A stretch of 64,000 bases of DNA, from assembly GCF_002283555.1 (NCBI RefSeq), contig NZ_MVOI01000011.1, positions 86,644 to 150,643 of the forward strand, in the 5' to 3' direction. Both the position numbers and the translations under genes were made by a program. This document shows positions 47,049 through 56,537 of the stretch, piece after piece (within the stretch, counting starts at the first letter, position 1; each line of letters opens with the position of its first letter). Origin of the DNA: Rubrivirga sp. SAORIC476 (GTDB taxonomy: Bacteria > Bacteroidota > Rhodothermia > Rhodothermales > Rubricoccaceae). A model generated the notes under the pieces. The model did not search any database and was not told where the DNA came from. It saw only the letters and a program-made list of their open reading frames with translations.

Positions 47049-49120
47049 GGGGCGATTTCGGCGAGTGCGGCGCGGGCCCGCGCGTCGGTGGGATCGAGAC
47101 GGAGCACCTGCTCGAAGCGCGCGCGCGCCTCGGCGGTTTTCCCCTGCCGGGCGAGGATCAGCCCGAGGTTGCCGAGCGCCGCGCGTTCCTCGGGGTCGAA
47201 GCGGAGGGCAGCCTCGAACTGGGCGCGGGCGCCGTCGAGGTCGCCGGAGTTGAGGAGCGCGGCGCCGAGGTTGACGCGCGAGGTCGGCAGGCGCGGATCG
47301 AGGGCGACCGACCGCCGAAGCGCGGTAAGCGCGGCGTCGGCCTGTCCGAGGCGGAAGCGGGCGAGGCCGAGACCGTTCCAGGCATCGGCGTGCCGAGCGG
47401 GGTCCTGAGCGACCGCCTCGCCGAAGGCGGCGGCGGCCTCCTCGTACCGACCGGCCTGGCTCAGCGCGGTCCCGAGGCGGACGCGAGCCTCGGTCAGGCG
47501 TGGCGCCAGCCGCACCGCCTCGGCCAGCGCGTCGGCCGCCTCGGTATGCCGCCCGCGGGCCGACTCGACGATGCCGAGCCAGAACGCGGCGTACGGGTCG
47601 GCCGGGTCGCGGGCGACGGCTTCGGCGAGGACGCCCTGCGCGGCGGTGAGTGAGTCCATCTCCGACAGGGCACGCCCCAGGACGACCCGGAGGTCGGTCC
47701 GCTCCACGCCGGCGCCCAGGGCGCGGCGGGCGCGGCGGGCGATTTGCGGCAGGTAGGCGGGCAGCGGGTGCTGGGTCTCGTAGAGCGAGAACGTCGCGAG
47801 CGCGAGCGCCGCGTCGGCCTGGGCGGCGCTCGGCGGGTCCCCTCCCCCTGCCAGATCGACGAGTTGGAAGGGCGACTGCCCCCGCACGTCGTCGCGCGTC
47901 GCCGTCGCCTCAGACGACGGCGGCGGGTCGCGGCGGATCCAGTGGTCGGTGAACGAGACGTGCGGGATGTCGGACGTGCCCGCCGTGCGCATGTGGCAGC
48001 TGACGCAGTTGCCCGTGACGGCCTCGGTCGGGGTCTCGGCGTCGGGCCGCGAGCACGCGTCGAGGTGCGCCGACGGGCCGTGACACGACGCGCACGTCTG
48101 GTTGAAGTGGTCGGCCGGGAGCTGCGCGGTCGGCGTGTGCGGGTCGTGGCAGGTCGTGCAGGTCATCTCGCGGTCCGTGCCGAGGCTGCCCTCGAAGCAG
48201 GCGCTCTGCATCATGCGCTCGGCGTGGCTGGCGATCCCGAAGCGGACCGGATCCTCGACAGACGCCTCGGTCGCGAACACCGACCGGTGCGCCGAGAGCG
48301 GGCGCCCGGGCCGGTACGTCGTCGCGTCCTCGCCCGGTGCGTAGACCGTCTCGCCGGTCAGATGACACTGCTGGCAGACGTCCAGTTGAAGGTCCGTCGG
48401 CAGCGCCGCCGGGTTGACGATGCGCGTGTCCGTGGGCTCCCCGCCCGACTCGAAGGCCGCGACGTGGGCCGAGCCCGGCCCGTGGCAGCGCTCGCACGAG
48501 ATGCCCAGCGGCACGTCGGTGTAGAAGTTCTGGCTCGTCTCGTGCGCGGGCCGCGCGTTGTGGCAGGTGAGGCAGTCGAGCGTGATCGGTCGGTCGAAGC
48601 GCGCGTTGCCGTCCCGGTAGCCGGGGCTGAGGTCCCAGATGGACCGCTCGACGTACCACGTCAGCGGCATCTCGGTCAGGTACTCGCCGTGCGCCGCGTC
48701 CCCGCCGGAGGCGGCCATCAGGTAGGAGCGCGTCGCGTTGCCCGAGCCGACCACGTAGTCGACCGCCTCGACGCGCTCGTAGCCGGGTAGGTCGGGACGC
48801 GTCTCGCGCTGGAAGAGGGTGTCGCCGCGGACGAACGGCTGGTAGCAGTAGCCGTCGGTGGCGCAGACGACCGGCCCGGCGCCGCCGGGCCCGAATCGCT
48901 CGGGCGCCGTGGCCGGGTCGAACCGGCTCATCGAGCGCCCCATCCCGGTCTGGGCGTAGCTCGCCGCCAGATCGGCGTGGCACTGCTGGCACGCCCCGTC
49001 GCCGACGTACGTCCACGACGCATCCGCCGCGGGCTCGGGGGCCGCCGAGCGACAGGCCGAGAGCGCATACGCCGACGCGAGGACGGCGACGGCCAACGAG
49101 ACGAGGAGGCGGACGGACAC
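47045..49120 (-). CDS. Heptaheme cytochrome c with TPR domain
   Basis: 691 residues, GTG start at 49120. A signal or lipobox-like N-terminus (VAVLASAYALSACRS) is followed by seven CxxCH sites: CQQCH, CLTCH, CERCH, CQQCH, CTTCH, CASCH and CVSCH, all within about residues 45-380. The C-terminal 220 residues are TPR repeats (AYAAFWLGIVESARGRHTEA, AWNGLGLARFRLGQADAALT, LGNLGLILARQGKTAEARAR). This layout is known from multiheme TPR cytochromes of uncertain function. Heme attachment requires the Ccm or Ccs system, not seen here. Confidence 0.92.
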   Translation of the reverse strand: MSVRLLVSLAVAVLASAYALSACRSAAPEPAADASWTYVGDGACQQCHADLAASYAQTGMGRSMSRFDPATAPERFGPGGAGPVVCATDGYCYQPFVRGDTLFQRETRPDLPGYERVEAVDYVVGSGNATRSYLMAASGGDAAHGEYLTEMPLTWYVERSIWDLSPGYRDGNARFDRPITLDCLTCHNARPAHETSQNFYTDVPLGISCERCHGPGSAHVAAFESGGEPTDTRIVNPAALPTDLQLDVCQQCHLTGETVYAPGEDATTYRPGRPLSAHRSVFATEASVEDPVRFGIASHAERMMQSACFEGSLGTDREMTCTTCHDPHTPTAQLPADHFNQTCASCHGPSAHLDACSRPDAETPTEAVTGNCVSCHMRTAGTSDIPHVSFTDHWIRRDPPPSSEATATRDDVRGQSPFQLVDLAGGGDPPSAAQADAALALATFSLYETQHPLPAYLPQIARRARRALGAGVERTDLRVVLGRALSEMDSLTAAQGVLAEAVARDPADPYAAFWLGIVESARGRHTEAADALAEAVRLAPRLTEARVRLGTALSQAGRYEEAAAAFGEAVAQDPARHADAWNGLGLARFRLGQADAALTALRRSVALDPRLPTSRVNLGAALLNSGDLDGARAQFEAALRFDPEERAALGNLGLILARQGKTAEARARFEQVLRLDPTDARARAALAEIAP

Positions 49121-49140
49121 GGGACAGGGGGACGAGGCGC

Positions 49141-49148
49141 CGAAGATA
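49141..49148 (-). promoter_or_regulatory. Putative -10 box of the heptaheme cytochrome gene
   Basis: Minus-strand TATCTTCG, 20 nt before the GTG start codon, the same class and spacing as the boxes before adk and parA. Confidence 0.38.
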
Positions 49149-49205
49149 CCGGCGCTCTACGTCCTGCCCGGCTCGCCCCGCACCGGCACAGAGGTTGCAC
49201 CTCCC

Positions 49206-50108
49206 ATGGATGACACTCCTCCGTTCCCGAACGGCTTCGTCAGACCCGTGCCCATTACCGATCTACTCGACCGCGTTCCCTTCTCCCCCTCCGCCCGTCC
49301 GCGGGAGGCGGGAGCGAAGGCGTCGCCCTCCGCCAGCGGCGGCCCCACCGAGCGGACGTTCGAGCTCCAGCTGCCCACTGTGGAGCGTGTGGGGGCTCTC
49401 GATCCCGTCGTGCTGCCGCCTCCGTTCACGTCGATGGCTGAGACGGCCGACGCACCGTCGGAGGCGGGCACGGAGTCCGCCCAGGAGCCGCCGACCGATC
49501 CCCCACCGCCCGCCCCTCGCCCGTCGCAGCCCCGGTTCGCGAGCCTCCAGCCGCTCCCGAGCTGGGGCATCGCAGTGATCGGAGGCCTGTCGCTGCTGTG
49601 CCTGGCGCTGGCCGCCTCCCTGGCCGTTGCGGTGGCCGAGCCCGCCCGGGTTGAAGCCGCCCCCCCAGCGGCCGATACCCAGGAGGTCCCCGCGGCCGAC
49701 GCGACCGCTCCCGAGCCCGCCGAGGCCGAGGACACGCCGACGGCCACTCCCGCCTCCTTCACCGCCGAGCCGACGTCCATCCCCGTGGAACTCCTGACCC
49801 GTCTCGAAGAGGCGAGCGACCAGCCGCTCGAGGTCGAGCTGTCTCGCCTGCTCGAAGCCATCCAGTTCGGCTTCGGGCGGCGCAGCGCGCAGCTCGAACC
49901 CACTCTCCGCTCGTATGTCTACCGCATGGGGAGCCGGTTCGAGTGGAACCCCGATTCGTTTCGTGTCGCCGTGACCGCGCCGGACCCGGCGCTGGCCTCT
50001 GCGCGGGCCGCTCAGTTGGAGCGGCTGTTCGAAGACGCCGTCGCGGCAGGCCGCCTCGACGTCGGTACGGGCATTGGCCCGCACGCCCTCACCCTCGTCA
50101 CCGAGTAG
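49206..50108 (+). CDS. Single-pass membrane protein of unknown function
   Basis: 300 residues. A disordered, Pro/Ala/Ser-rich N-terminal region (1-115), one TM segment near 118-142 (WGIAVIGGLSLLCLALAASL), an acidic Ala/Pro linker, and a folded C-terminal region (about 198-300, LEVELSRLLEAIQFGFGRRS and SRFEWNPDSFRVAVTAPDP). The start at 49206 lies 85 nt from the divergent cytochrome gene. The next gene begins 10 nt downstream and is also a TM-anchored disordered protein, so the two probably act together. Confidence 0.7.
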   Translation: MDDTPPFPNGFVRPVPITDLLDRVPFSPSARPREAGAKASPSASGGPTERTFELQLPTVERVGALDPVVLPPPFTSMAETADAPSEAGTESAQEPPTDPPPPAPRPSQPRFASLQPLPSWGIAVIGGLSLLCLALAASLAVAVAEPARVEAAPPAADTQEVPAADATAPEPAEAEDTPTATPASFTAEPTSIPVELLTRLEEASDQPLEVELSRLLEAIQFGFGRRSAQLEPTLRSYVYRMGSRFEWNPDSFRVAVTAPDPALASARAAQLERLFEDAVAAGRLDVGTGIGPHALTLVTE

Positions 50109-50118
50109 CCCGCCACCG

Positions 50119-51999
50119 ATGTCGTACGTCATCATCTTGCTCTCCATCCTCGTCGGCTCCGGCATCGTCGGAGCGACCTTCGCCTACTTCATCCGCGCCC
50201 GCAAGCAGGAAGAGGCCGGAGGCGTATCCAACATCGCGTCGGCCGCTGCGCCCGTGCCTGTCGCCGAGGAGGTGAAGGCCATCGGCGAACAGATCGAGCG
50301 GGCGATGTCCGACCAGCGCCTCCAGGGGGAGACCCAGCGGCAGCTGATCGCGCAGAAGCTGGAGTCGGTGCGCCACTCGGTCGAGGCCCAGAAGAATCAG
50401 GTCCAGGGGCTCCGCAGCGAGTTCCTCCACGAGTCGCGCCGTCGCGATGAGGAGATCGCGACCATCCGTCAGCAGATCGGGACCATCCAGGAGACCGTCG
50501 GCCTCCCGGCTTCGACGCAGGCCGCCCTGCCGCCGGCCACGCCGCCGGCGCCGCCCGCGGGCGTCTCCCCCCAGGCAGAGCCCGAAGAGACCTTCTCGTT
50601 CCCCCTCCCGGACCCGACGCTCGCCGCCCCCGAGCCCGCCCCGGAGCCGGACCAGCCGACGGCGTTCGAAGAGACCGTGTTCGCCCAGAGCACGACACCG
50701 GCACCAGCCCAGGCTCCGGCCCCACCGAGCATGCCGACGTTCGAGGAGGCCACGTTCTCGGAAGAGGTCTTCAGCACTCCCTCTGCCGCTTCGACCCATG
50801 AGCCCGACGTAATGCAGCCGGCCGCCCCCCCGATGGGGCCCGAGCCGGTCGCCGCTCCTGGCCCCGCCGAGGCGCCGGCGTTCGAGGACACCTTCGCGGA
50901 GGCCACGTTCTCGGAAGCGACCTTCTCGGGGACGGGGTTCTCGGACGCCTCGCAGGACGACACCGTCTTTTCGGAGGGTGCGTTCGAGGACTTCGCGGCC
51001 GACAGCGCTCCGCCGCCCGCCGCCCCGGTGGAGGAGCCGCCGGTGGTCAGCCCCGAGGCGGACCCGTTCGCCACGGCGCCGCTCTACGACGAGAACGTCG
51101 GCGGCGACAGCGCCTCCAGCAGCGACCTGTTCGAGTCCTGGAGCCCTGAGCCGGTAGCCCCGCCCCGTCCCTCTGCCCCGCCGACGTCCTCCCATCGGCC
51201 TGCCGAGGCGGTCGCGGTCGAGACCCCGCCCCCCTTCGACACGCAGCACACCGCGTGGATCTCGCGGCCCAGCTCGGAGCCCGACGCGATCCAGACGGCC
51301 TCGGCCGACGAGTTCATCGACGCCGCGTCCTTCGACGAGGCCCCCGCTCCCCCGTCTTTCGACGCCCCGTCTTTTGACACCCCGGCGTTCGACGCTCCGG
51401 CCCTCGACGCGGCGCCCACGGCGTTCTCGGCCGACAGCCTCATCGACCTCGACTCCCTGATGCCGCCTACCGCTGCGCCGCCCACCGCAACGGAGGAGCC
51501 GACCCCGACGACCGGGTTCACGATGGCACCGGTCCCGGTGTCGCACGCCCCTGCGACACCGCCCAGCCCCGCCGCCGAGGCTGACCCTGAGCCGTTCGCC
51601 AGCGACGCGCCGACTGGCGTTGCCGCAGAGCCGGACCTCACGCCGACGCCCGCTCCTCCCTCCGACGCATTCGCCGCTCCCGAGGACACCGTGCTGAGCT
51701 TCGACGCCTTCAACACGGCAGTGGCAGAGCCAGCGGACGCTCCCGAAGTGGAGCCCGAGCTCGCCTACGAGGTGCCCGAGGGCGCCGAGGACCTCACCGT
51801 CATCGCGTCAGTCGACGAGGACGTGCAGCGACTCCTCTACATCGCGGGCGTCCGCACGCTGGAGGAGATCGCACAGTGGGGCCGCGGCGAGGCCCGTCGC
51901 ATCAGCTCGCAGGTGAACGTGTCCGAAGACACGATCATGAACCAGTGGGTCTTCGAGGCCCAGGCGGCGCTCTTCAACCGCTACTCCCAGCAGGGCTGA
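50119..51999 (+). CDS. Membrane-anchored, mostly disordered protein with C-terminal helix-hairpin-helix-like domain
   Basis: 626 residues from ATG 50119. N-terminal TM (VIILLSILVGSGIVGATFAY), a coiled coil at about 45-135 (EVKAIGEQIERAMSDQRLQ, HESRRRDEEIATIRQQIG), then some 400 residues of acidic Pro/Ala-rich linker with spaced Phe repeats (TFEEATFSEEVFS, ATFSEATFSGTGFSD, SFDAPSFDTPAFDAP). Residues about 558-620 (LTVIASVDEDVQRLLYIAG, RTLEEIAQWG) resemble the HhH module fused to ribosomal L21 or DUF4332-like proteins. The function is unknown; the layout suggests a tether with sticky repeats. Confidence 0.75.
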   Translation: MSYVIILLSILVGSGIVGATFAYFIRARKQEEAGGVSNIASAAAPVPVAEEVKAIGEQIERAMSDQRLQGETQRQLIAQKLESVRHSVEAQKNQVQGLRSEFLHESRRRDEEIATIRQQIGTIQETVGLPASTQAALPPATPPAPPAGVSPQAEPEETFSFPLPDPTLAAPEPAPEPDQPTAFEETVFAQSTTPAPAQAPAPPSMPTFEEATFSEEVFSTPSAASTHEPDVMQPAAPPMGPEPVAAPGPAEAPAFEDTFAEATFSEATFSGTGFSDASQDDTVFSEGAFEDFAADSAPPPAAPVEEPPVVSPEADPFATAPLYDENVGGDSASSSDLFESWSPEPVAPPRPSAPPTSSHRPAEAVAVETPPPFDTQHTAWISRPSSEPDAIQTASADEFIDAASFDEAPAPPSFDAPSFDTPAFDAPALDAAPTAFSADSLIDLDSLMPPTAAPPTATEEPTPTTGFTMAPVPVSHAPATPPSPAAEADPEPFASDAPTGVAAEPDLTPTPAPPSDAFAAPEDTVLSFDAFNTAVAEPADAPEVEPELAYEVPEGAEDLTVIASVDEDVQRLLYIAGVRTLEEIAQWGRGEARRISSQVNVSEDTIMNQWVFEAQAALFNRYSQQG

Positions 52000-52006
52000 C
52001 CGCCTC

Positions 52007-52930
52007 CTAGGCCGAAATGATGTGCGGTACGGCCGAGAGGCGGCGGAACGAGTCGATCCGCTCGTCCAGGTCGGCCGCCGTCACGGAGAGCAGGCGGTCC
52101 GGGCCGAAGGCCTCGACCACGAACGACGCCAGCGCGCTGCCGACGACGACCGCCTGACGCATCGCGTCGGGGTCGGTGGCGCCACAGCGGGCGAGGTGCC
52201 CGGCGAAGCCGCCCAGGAACGTGTCGCCCGCACCGGTCGGGTCGATCACGTCCTCCAGCGGGTAGGCGGGCGCCGAGAAGATCTCGTCGCCGCAGAACAG
52301 CAGCGCGCCGTGCTCGCCCTTCTTGACGATGAGCGTCTCCGGCCCGAGCGCGCGGATCTTGCGCGCTGCGCGGACGAGGTTGGGCTCGCCGGCGAGTTGG
52401 CGGGCCTCCTCGTCGTTGATCACCAGCACGTCGACGCGCTTGAGCGTCTCCCCGAGCGCCTCGGGCGTGTTGTCGATCCAGAAGTTCATCGTGTCCGCGA
52501 TGACGAGCCCGGAGCCGTCCGTCTGGTCGATCACCGAGGACTGGACGGTGGGATCGAGGTTGCCGAGGCAGACGATCTCGGGCGTGCGGTAGGACGCCGG
52601 GAGGTCGGGCTCGAACGTGGCCAGCACGTTGAGGTGCGTCGCGAGCGTGTCGCGCGTGTTGAGGTCGTAGTGGTAGCGACCGGCCCAGAAGAACGTCTCG
52701 CCCTCGGGGTCGCGCACCAGCCCCTCGACGTCCACGCCCCGATCGGTGAGCGACGCCACGTGCGCCTCGGGGAAGTCGCGGCCGACAACCGCGTTGAGTT
52801 GGACCGGCGCCCCGATCACGCGCGCGGCGAGGCAGGCGTAGGTGGCGGACCCGCCCAGGATCCGCTCTGCGCGGCCGAACGGCGTTTCGACGGTGTCGAA
52901 CGCGACGGTTCCGACGACGAGGATGCTCAT
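52007..52930 (-). CDS. PfkB-family carbohydrate/nucleoside kinase
   Basis: 307 residues. N-terminal ILVVGTVAFDTVETPFG, the substrate block GGSATYACLAARVIGAPVQL, and the C-terminal PfkB signature DVIDPTGAGDTFLGGFAGHL with the catalytic Asp in GAGD. It resembles adenosine or sugar kinases; the substrate is not assignable. Convergent with the preceding gene and downstream of the glycine-zipper gene. Confidence 0.93.
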   Translation of the reverse strand: MSILVVGTVAFDTVETPFGRAERILGGSATYACLAARVIGAPVQLNAVVGRDFPEAHVASLTDRGVDVEGLVRDPEGETFFWAGRYHYDLNTRDTLATHLNVLATFEPDLPASYRTPEIVCLGNLDPTVQSSVIDQTDGSGLVIADTMNFWIDNTPEALGETLKRVDVLVINDEEARQLAGEPNLVRAARKIRALGPETLIVKKGEHGALLFCGDEIFSAPAYPLEDVIDPTGAGDTFLGGFAGHLARCGATDPDAMRQAVVVGSALASFVVEAFGPDRLLSVTAADLDERIDSFRRLSAVPHIISA

Positions 52931-52972
52931 GACTTCGGGGGCGGGTGCGGCCGGGAGGACGGGCTAGACAAC

Positions 52973-53007
52973 GGACCGGGGCGCCCCTCAGAGAGACGCC
53001 CCGGACC
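52973..53007. terminator. Strong GC stem-loop between pfkB-like and upstream gene
   Basis: An 8-bp perfect stem (ccggggcg at 52976-52983, cgccccgg at 52997-53004) with two more pairs beyond a mismatch, closing a 13-nt loop. It lies 18 nt past the stop of the upstream minus-strand gene. No T-tract. Confidence 0.5.
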
Positions 53008-53024
53008 TGAAACGGAGACGGAAG

Positions 53025-53627
53025 TTAGCTCCGGACCTTCGACACCCACTCGTCGAGCTTGGAAGCCAGCACGCCGGTGACCGCCGTCTTGGCCGCGTCG
53101 GCGATGGTCTCGGCGAGATCCTTGGACTTCTCATAGCCCTCGCCCGCCGCATCGCCCGCATTGGCGGCGGCCTCGCGGAGTGCGTCGGAGGCGCGGTGGA
53201 GGCTGTCCTGGAGCGAGACGCCCGCGGTGCTCGCGAACGCGGCCGCTTCGCGAGAGGCCACCTTGCCCTGCTTCTTGGCTGCCTTCTGGAGCTGCTTGGC
53301 CCGCACTTCGACGCGGTCGGCGAGGGACGGGGGCTCCGGGTCCGGGATGAGCGCGGTCACGAGACGGCCCGCGACCAGCCCGATGCCTGCCGCTGCCAGG
53401 AGCGCGAGGCCCGGATGCGCCTCCACCCAGGCCTTGGCCGCGGCGATGGGATCGTCGTTGGCGTAGTCGTCCGGCATCTCGTAATCGGCCGGGAGCGGCG
53501 GGGAGACGGTCCGCGCGGTGGCCGAGGCGACCTGGGCCGCGGGTTCGGTCGACGCGTCGGGGAGCGTCGGGTTGGGGTCCGGGATGCCGGTGGGAGCGTC
53601 GGTGGGGGTCGGGGTGTCGTCGGCCAT
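53025..53627 (-). CDS. Membrane protein with glycine-rich TM and amphipathic tail, unknown function
   Basis: 200 residues from ATG 53627. Disordered acidic/Pro N-terminus (1-60), TM at about 70-92 (GLALLAAAGIGLVAGRLVTA), then a long Ala-rich amphipathic helix region (100-200, ADRVEVRAKQLQKAAKKQGK, ASDALREAAANAGDAAGEGY). The layout recalls YtxH/ElaB-like ribosome- or membrane-associated stress proteins and the 7104-7712 product, without clear homology. Confidence 0.7.
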   Translation of the reverse strand: MADDTPTPTDAPTGIPDPNPTLPDASTEPAAQVASATARTVSPPLPADYEMPDDYANDDPIAAAKAWVEAHPGLALLAAAGIGLVAGRLVTALIPDPEPPSLADRVEVRAKQLQKAAKKQGKVASREAAAFASTAGVSLQDSLHRASDALREAAANAGDAAGEGYEKSKDLAETIADAAKTAVTGVLASKLDEWVSKVRS

Positions 53628-53752
53628 GGGAGGGGTCGGGAAGAAGGGAATGCCGCCGCTGGTACGATGCCCCGCCCCCCCTTTGTTTCTGCCGTTCGGA
53701 GCCACGGCCCCGACTCCGTAGATTGTCTCCTCCGCCGGACGCCGTCCCCCCA

Positions 53753-56533
53753 ATGCTTCTCCGGTCTTGCCCCGCGCGCCATACCCCGGCGCGCTTCCGT
53801 CGCTTCCCGACGGCGACGCTGTGTCTCGTCGCCGTGCTGGGTGTCCTCTCTCCGGTCGCCGCACAGACCGTGGGCACCGTCACCGCCCGTCCTGCCGAGT
53901 CGCAGGCGTCCTTCGAGGAGGCGAAGCTGCTGTACGACGGCGGGCAGTACGCCGCCGCCGAGCGCGCCTTCGACCGGTTCCTCGATGAGTACCCGCGCGA
54001 CGCCCGCGCGCCGGAGGCGCTGTTCTTCCAGGCCGAGTCGGCCCTGGCGACGGACGACGACCGCGGCGCGGCGGCGCTCTTCGGCCGCTTCGAGCGGCAG
54101 TACCCATCGCACCCCTACGCCTCGCGGGCACGCCTCGCGCTCGGCCGCTACTACTACGCCCGCGGCGACGACGACCGCGCGGAGGTCGCCCTCGCGGCTG
54201 CGGCAGACGCGCCTGGCCCCGCCGACGACCGCGCCGAGGCCGCCTACCTGCTCGGCCTCGTGCACCGCCGCCAGGACCGCCCCGACGCCGCGCTGGCGGC
54301 CTTCGAGCGGGCCTCAGTCGACGACACGCCGTCCGCCCCGCTGGCTCTCTACGCGGCGGGATCGGTCTACGTGGACCGGTCGGACTGGACGCGCGCTGCC
54401 GACGCCTTCGGGGCGCTCGCTCAGCGGTACCCGCGGTCGGCGGAGGACACGCGCGCCGGGCTGGCGCTGGCCGAGGCGCTCATCCGGTCTGGTCGCCTCG
54501 CCGACGGGGCGCGCGAGGCAGAGCGCCGACGGGGCTCGCTGACGGGCGAGGAGGCCGCACGGGGGGCCCTGCTCGCCGGCGAGACGTGGGTCCGCCTCGG
54601 CGACGACCGCGCCGACGCCGCCCTCGCCGACGTGCCGAGCGACTCGCGGTACGCCCGTCGCGCCGCCCTCGCCCGAGGCCGCGTCGCCTCCGCACGCGGC
54701 GACTTCGGGGCAGCGCTCACGCTCTACCAGATCGCCCGCGCCGGCGTCTCCGACCGCGCCGAGGTCGACGCCGTAGCCCACGAGGCGGCCTACTACGAGG
54801 GCATCGCCGCGAAGGCGCTCGGCCAGCTCGGGTACGCCGAGGACCGGTGGACCGAGGCCAGCACGCGCCGCCCGGGAGGCGCCTACGTGGAGGCCTCGCT
54901 CCTCGAACTGGGCCTGCTGCGCTACGAGCGCCGGCAGTACGACGCCGCCGCCCGCGCCTTCGACCGCTTGCTGACCGACCACCCGCGTGGGCCGTATGCG
55001 GGTGAGGCCGCGCGCATGCTGGGCGAGGCCTACGCCGCGTCCGGCCAGACCGACCGCGCCCGCGAGGCCTTCCGCCGCGCCGAGGCGCTCGGCACCGCGA
55101 CCGCCGAGACCCGCGCGGAGGTGGCCTTCCAGGATGCCTACGCGCGGTTCGTCGCCGGGCAGTACGCCGAGGCCGTCCCTGCGCTCCTCGCCGTGGTTGA
55201 CGGTGACCCGTCGGGGCCCCGGGCCGGAGAGGCGCTGTTCTGGGCTGGCGAAAGTGCCTTCCAGGCCCGCGAGTACGCCCGCGCCGAGACGATCCTCCGC
55301 GACCTCCTGCGCCGCTACCCCGATCACCCGCGGTCGGACGCTGCGCGCTACGTCATCGCGTGGACGTTCTACCAGCGCGGTCAGACCGCCAACGCGGCCG
55401 ACGCCTTCGAGCGGTTCCTGTCCGCCTACACGCGCTCCGGAGAGCTGGTGCCCTACTACGCCGACGCCCTCCTCCGCCTCGGTGACCTCTACACCGTCCT
55501 CGGCCGGTACGAGGACGCGCGGCTCGTCTTCGGGCGCGTCGCCGCGGCGACGCCGGACCGCCAGGGCGGCGACTACGCCCTCTTCCAGACCGCCCAGGTG
55601 CTCGGCCGCGAGGGCCGGACCGACGACGCGCTGCGGACCTACGACCGCCTCCTCGTTGAGTACCCGGAGTCGGAGCGCTACGCGCAGGCGCTGCTGGCGC
55701 AGGGCGCGCTCTACTCCGCCCGCGGGCAGGACAGCCTCGCGGTCGCCGCCTACGAGCGCATCCTCCGTGAGCGTCCCCAGCGCGGCGCCGCCGCCCTGCT
55801 CGGCGTCGGCGATGTGCTGATGAACCAGGAGCGCTACCCGCTCGCCGAGGCGGCCTACCGACGCGTCTTCGAGCGCTACCCGTCCAGCCCGCTCACCGTG
55901 GACGCCTTCAGTGGCCTCGCCGACGCGCTCGATGCACAGGGCCGCGGCGGGGAGATCGACCAGGCCTACGCCGAGGTGGACCGGGCGCTTCGAGGCGGCG
56001 ACGAGCGCGGGCGCCTTCGCTTCGCCCGCGCCCGGTTGGCGCTCACGTCGGGCCAGGACTCGCTCGCGATCTCGCTCCTGGAGCAGGTCCTCTCGGCGGC
56101 TCCGTCGGCGGACCTCGAACAGGATGCCCTGCTCGCGATCGGGGGCGCGTACGCGGCCACCGGCCGTCCCGCCGACGCCGCGCTCGCCCTCCGACGCCTC
56201 CTGACGCGCTACCCCGACGGCCCCCTCGCCGACGAAGGTTCGCTCCGTCTCGCCGAGGCCCTCCTGGCCGGCGGCGATGCCGAGGGCGCACGCGTCGCGG
56301 CCTCGGCCCTCCGCCAGCGCGGCGCGGCCGACCCCGAGCAAGTCGCCGACGCCTACGCCCTCGAGGCGCTCGCCCTTCAGGACCTCGGCCGGGCCGACGA
56401 CGCCACGCGCCTCCTTCGCGAGCTGGTGAGCCGCTACCCGACCACGGCGGCGGCTCGGGCCGCGCTCAGCGACCGCCCCGATCTCGCGCAGCCCCTCCCG
56501 GCCCCCGACTCCGAGGGCGACAATGCCCCGTAA
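53753..56533 (+). CDS. Large exported TPR-repeat protein
   Basis: 926 residues from ATG 53753 with signal peptide (TLCLVAVLGVLSPVAAQ). Nearly the whole mature chain is TPR/YbgF-like repeats, recurring as FxxFLDEYPRDAR-type units (AERAFDRFLDEYPRDARAPE, ARAFDRLLTDHPRGPYAGEA, AEAAYRRVFERYPSSPLTVD). It should be a periplasmic or outer-membrane scaffold. It is followed 4 nt later by a barrel-like protein and then HU-CCDC81/SPOR and exbB-exbD, so a role in envelope organisation is likely. Confidence 0.88.
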   Translation: MLLRSCPARHTPARFRRFPTATLCLVAVLGVLSPVAAQTVGTVTARPAESQASFEEAKLLYDGGQYAAAERAFDRFLDEYPRDARAPEALFFQAESALATDDDRGAAALFGRFERQYPSHPYASRARLALGRYYYARGDDDRAEVALAAAADAPGPADDRAEAAYLLGLVHRRQDRPDAALAAFERASVDDTPSAPLALYAAGSVYVDRSDWTRAADAFGALAQRYPRSAEDTRAGLALAEALIRSGRLADGAREAERRRGSLTGEEAARGALLAGETWVRLGDDRADAALADVPSDSRYARRAALARGRVASARGDFGAALTLYQIARAGVSDRAEVDAVAHEAAYYEGIAAKALGQLGYAEDRWTEASTRRPGGAYVEASLLELGLLRYERRQYDAAARAFDRLLTDHPRGPYAGEAARMLGEAYAASGQTDRAREAFRRAEALGTATAETRAEVAFQDAYARFVAGQYAEAVPALLAVVDGDPSGPRAGEALFWAGESAFQAREYARAETILRDLLRRYPDHPRSDAARYVIAWTFYQRGQTANAADAFERFLSAYTRSGELVPYYADALLRLGDLYTVLGRYEDARLVFGRVAAATPDRQGGDYALFQTAQVLGREGRTDDALRTYDRLLVEYPESERYAQALLAQGALYSARGQDSLAVAAYERILRERPQRGAAALLGVGDVLMNQERYPLAEAAYRRVFERYPSSPLTVDAFSGLADALDAQGRGGEIDQAYAEVDRALRGGDERGRLRFARARLALTSGQDSLAISLLEQVLSAAPSADLEQDALLAIGGAYAATGRPADAALALRRLLTRYPDGPLADEGSLRLAEALLAGGDAEGARVAASALRQRGAADPEQVADAYALEALALQDLGRADDATRLLRELVSRYPTTAAARAALSDRPDLAQPLPAPDSEGDNAP

Positions 56534-56537
56534 CGCC

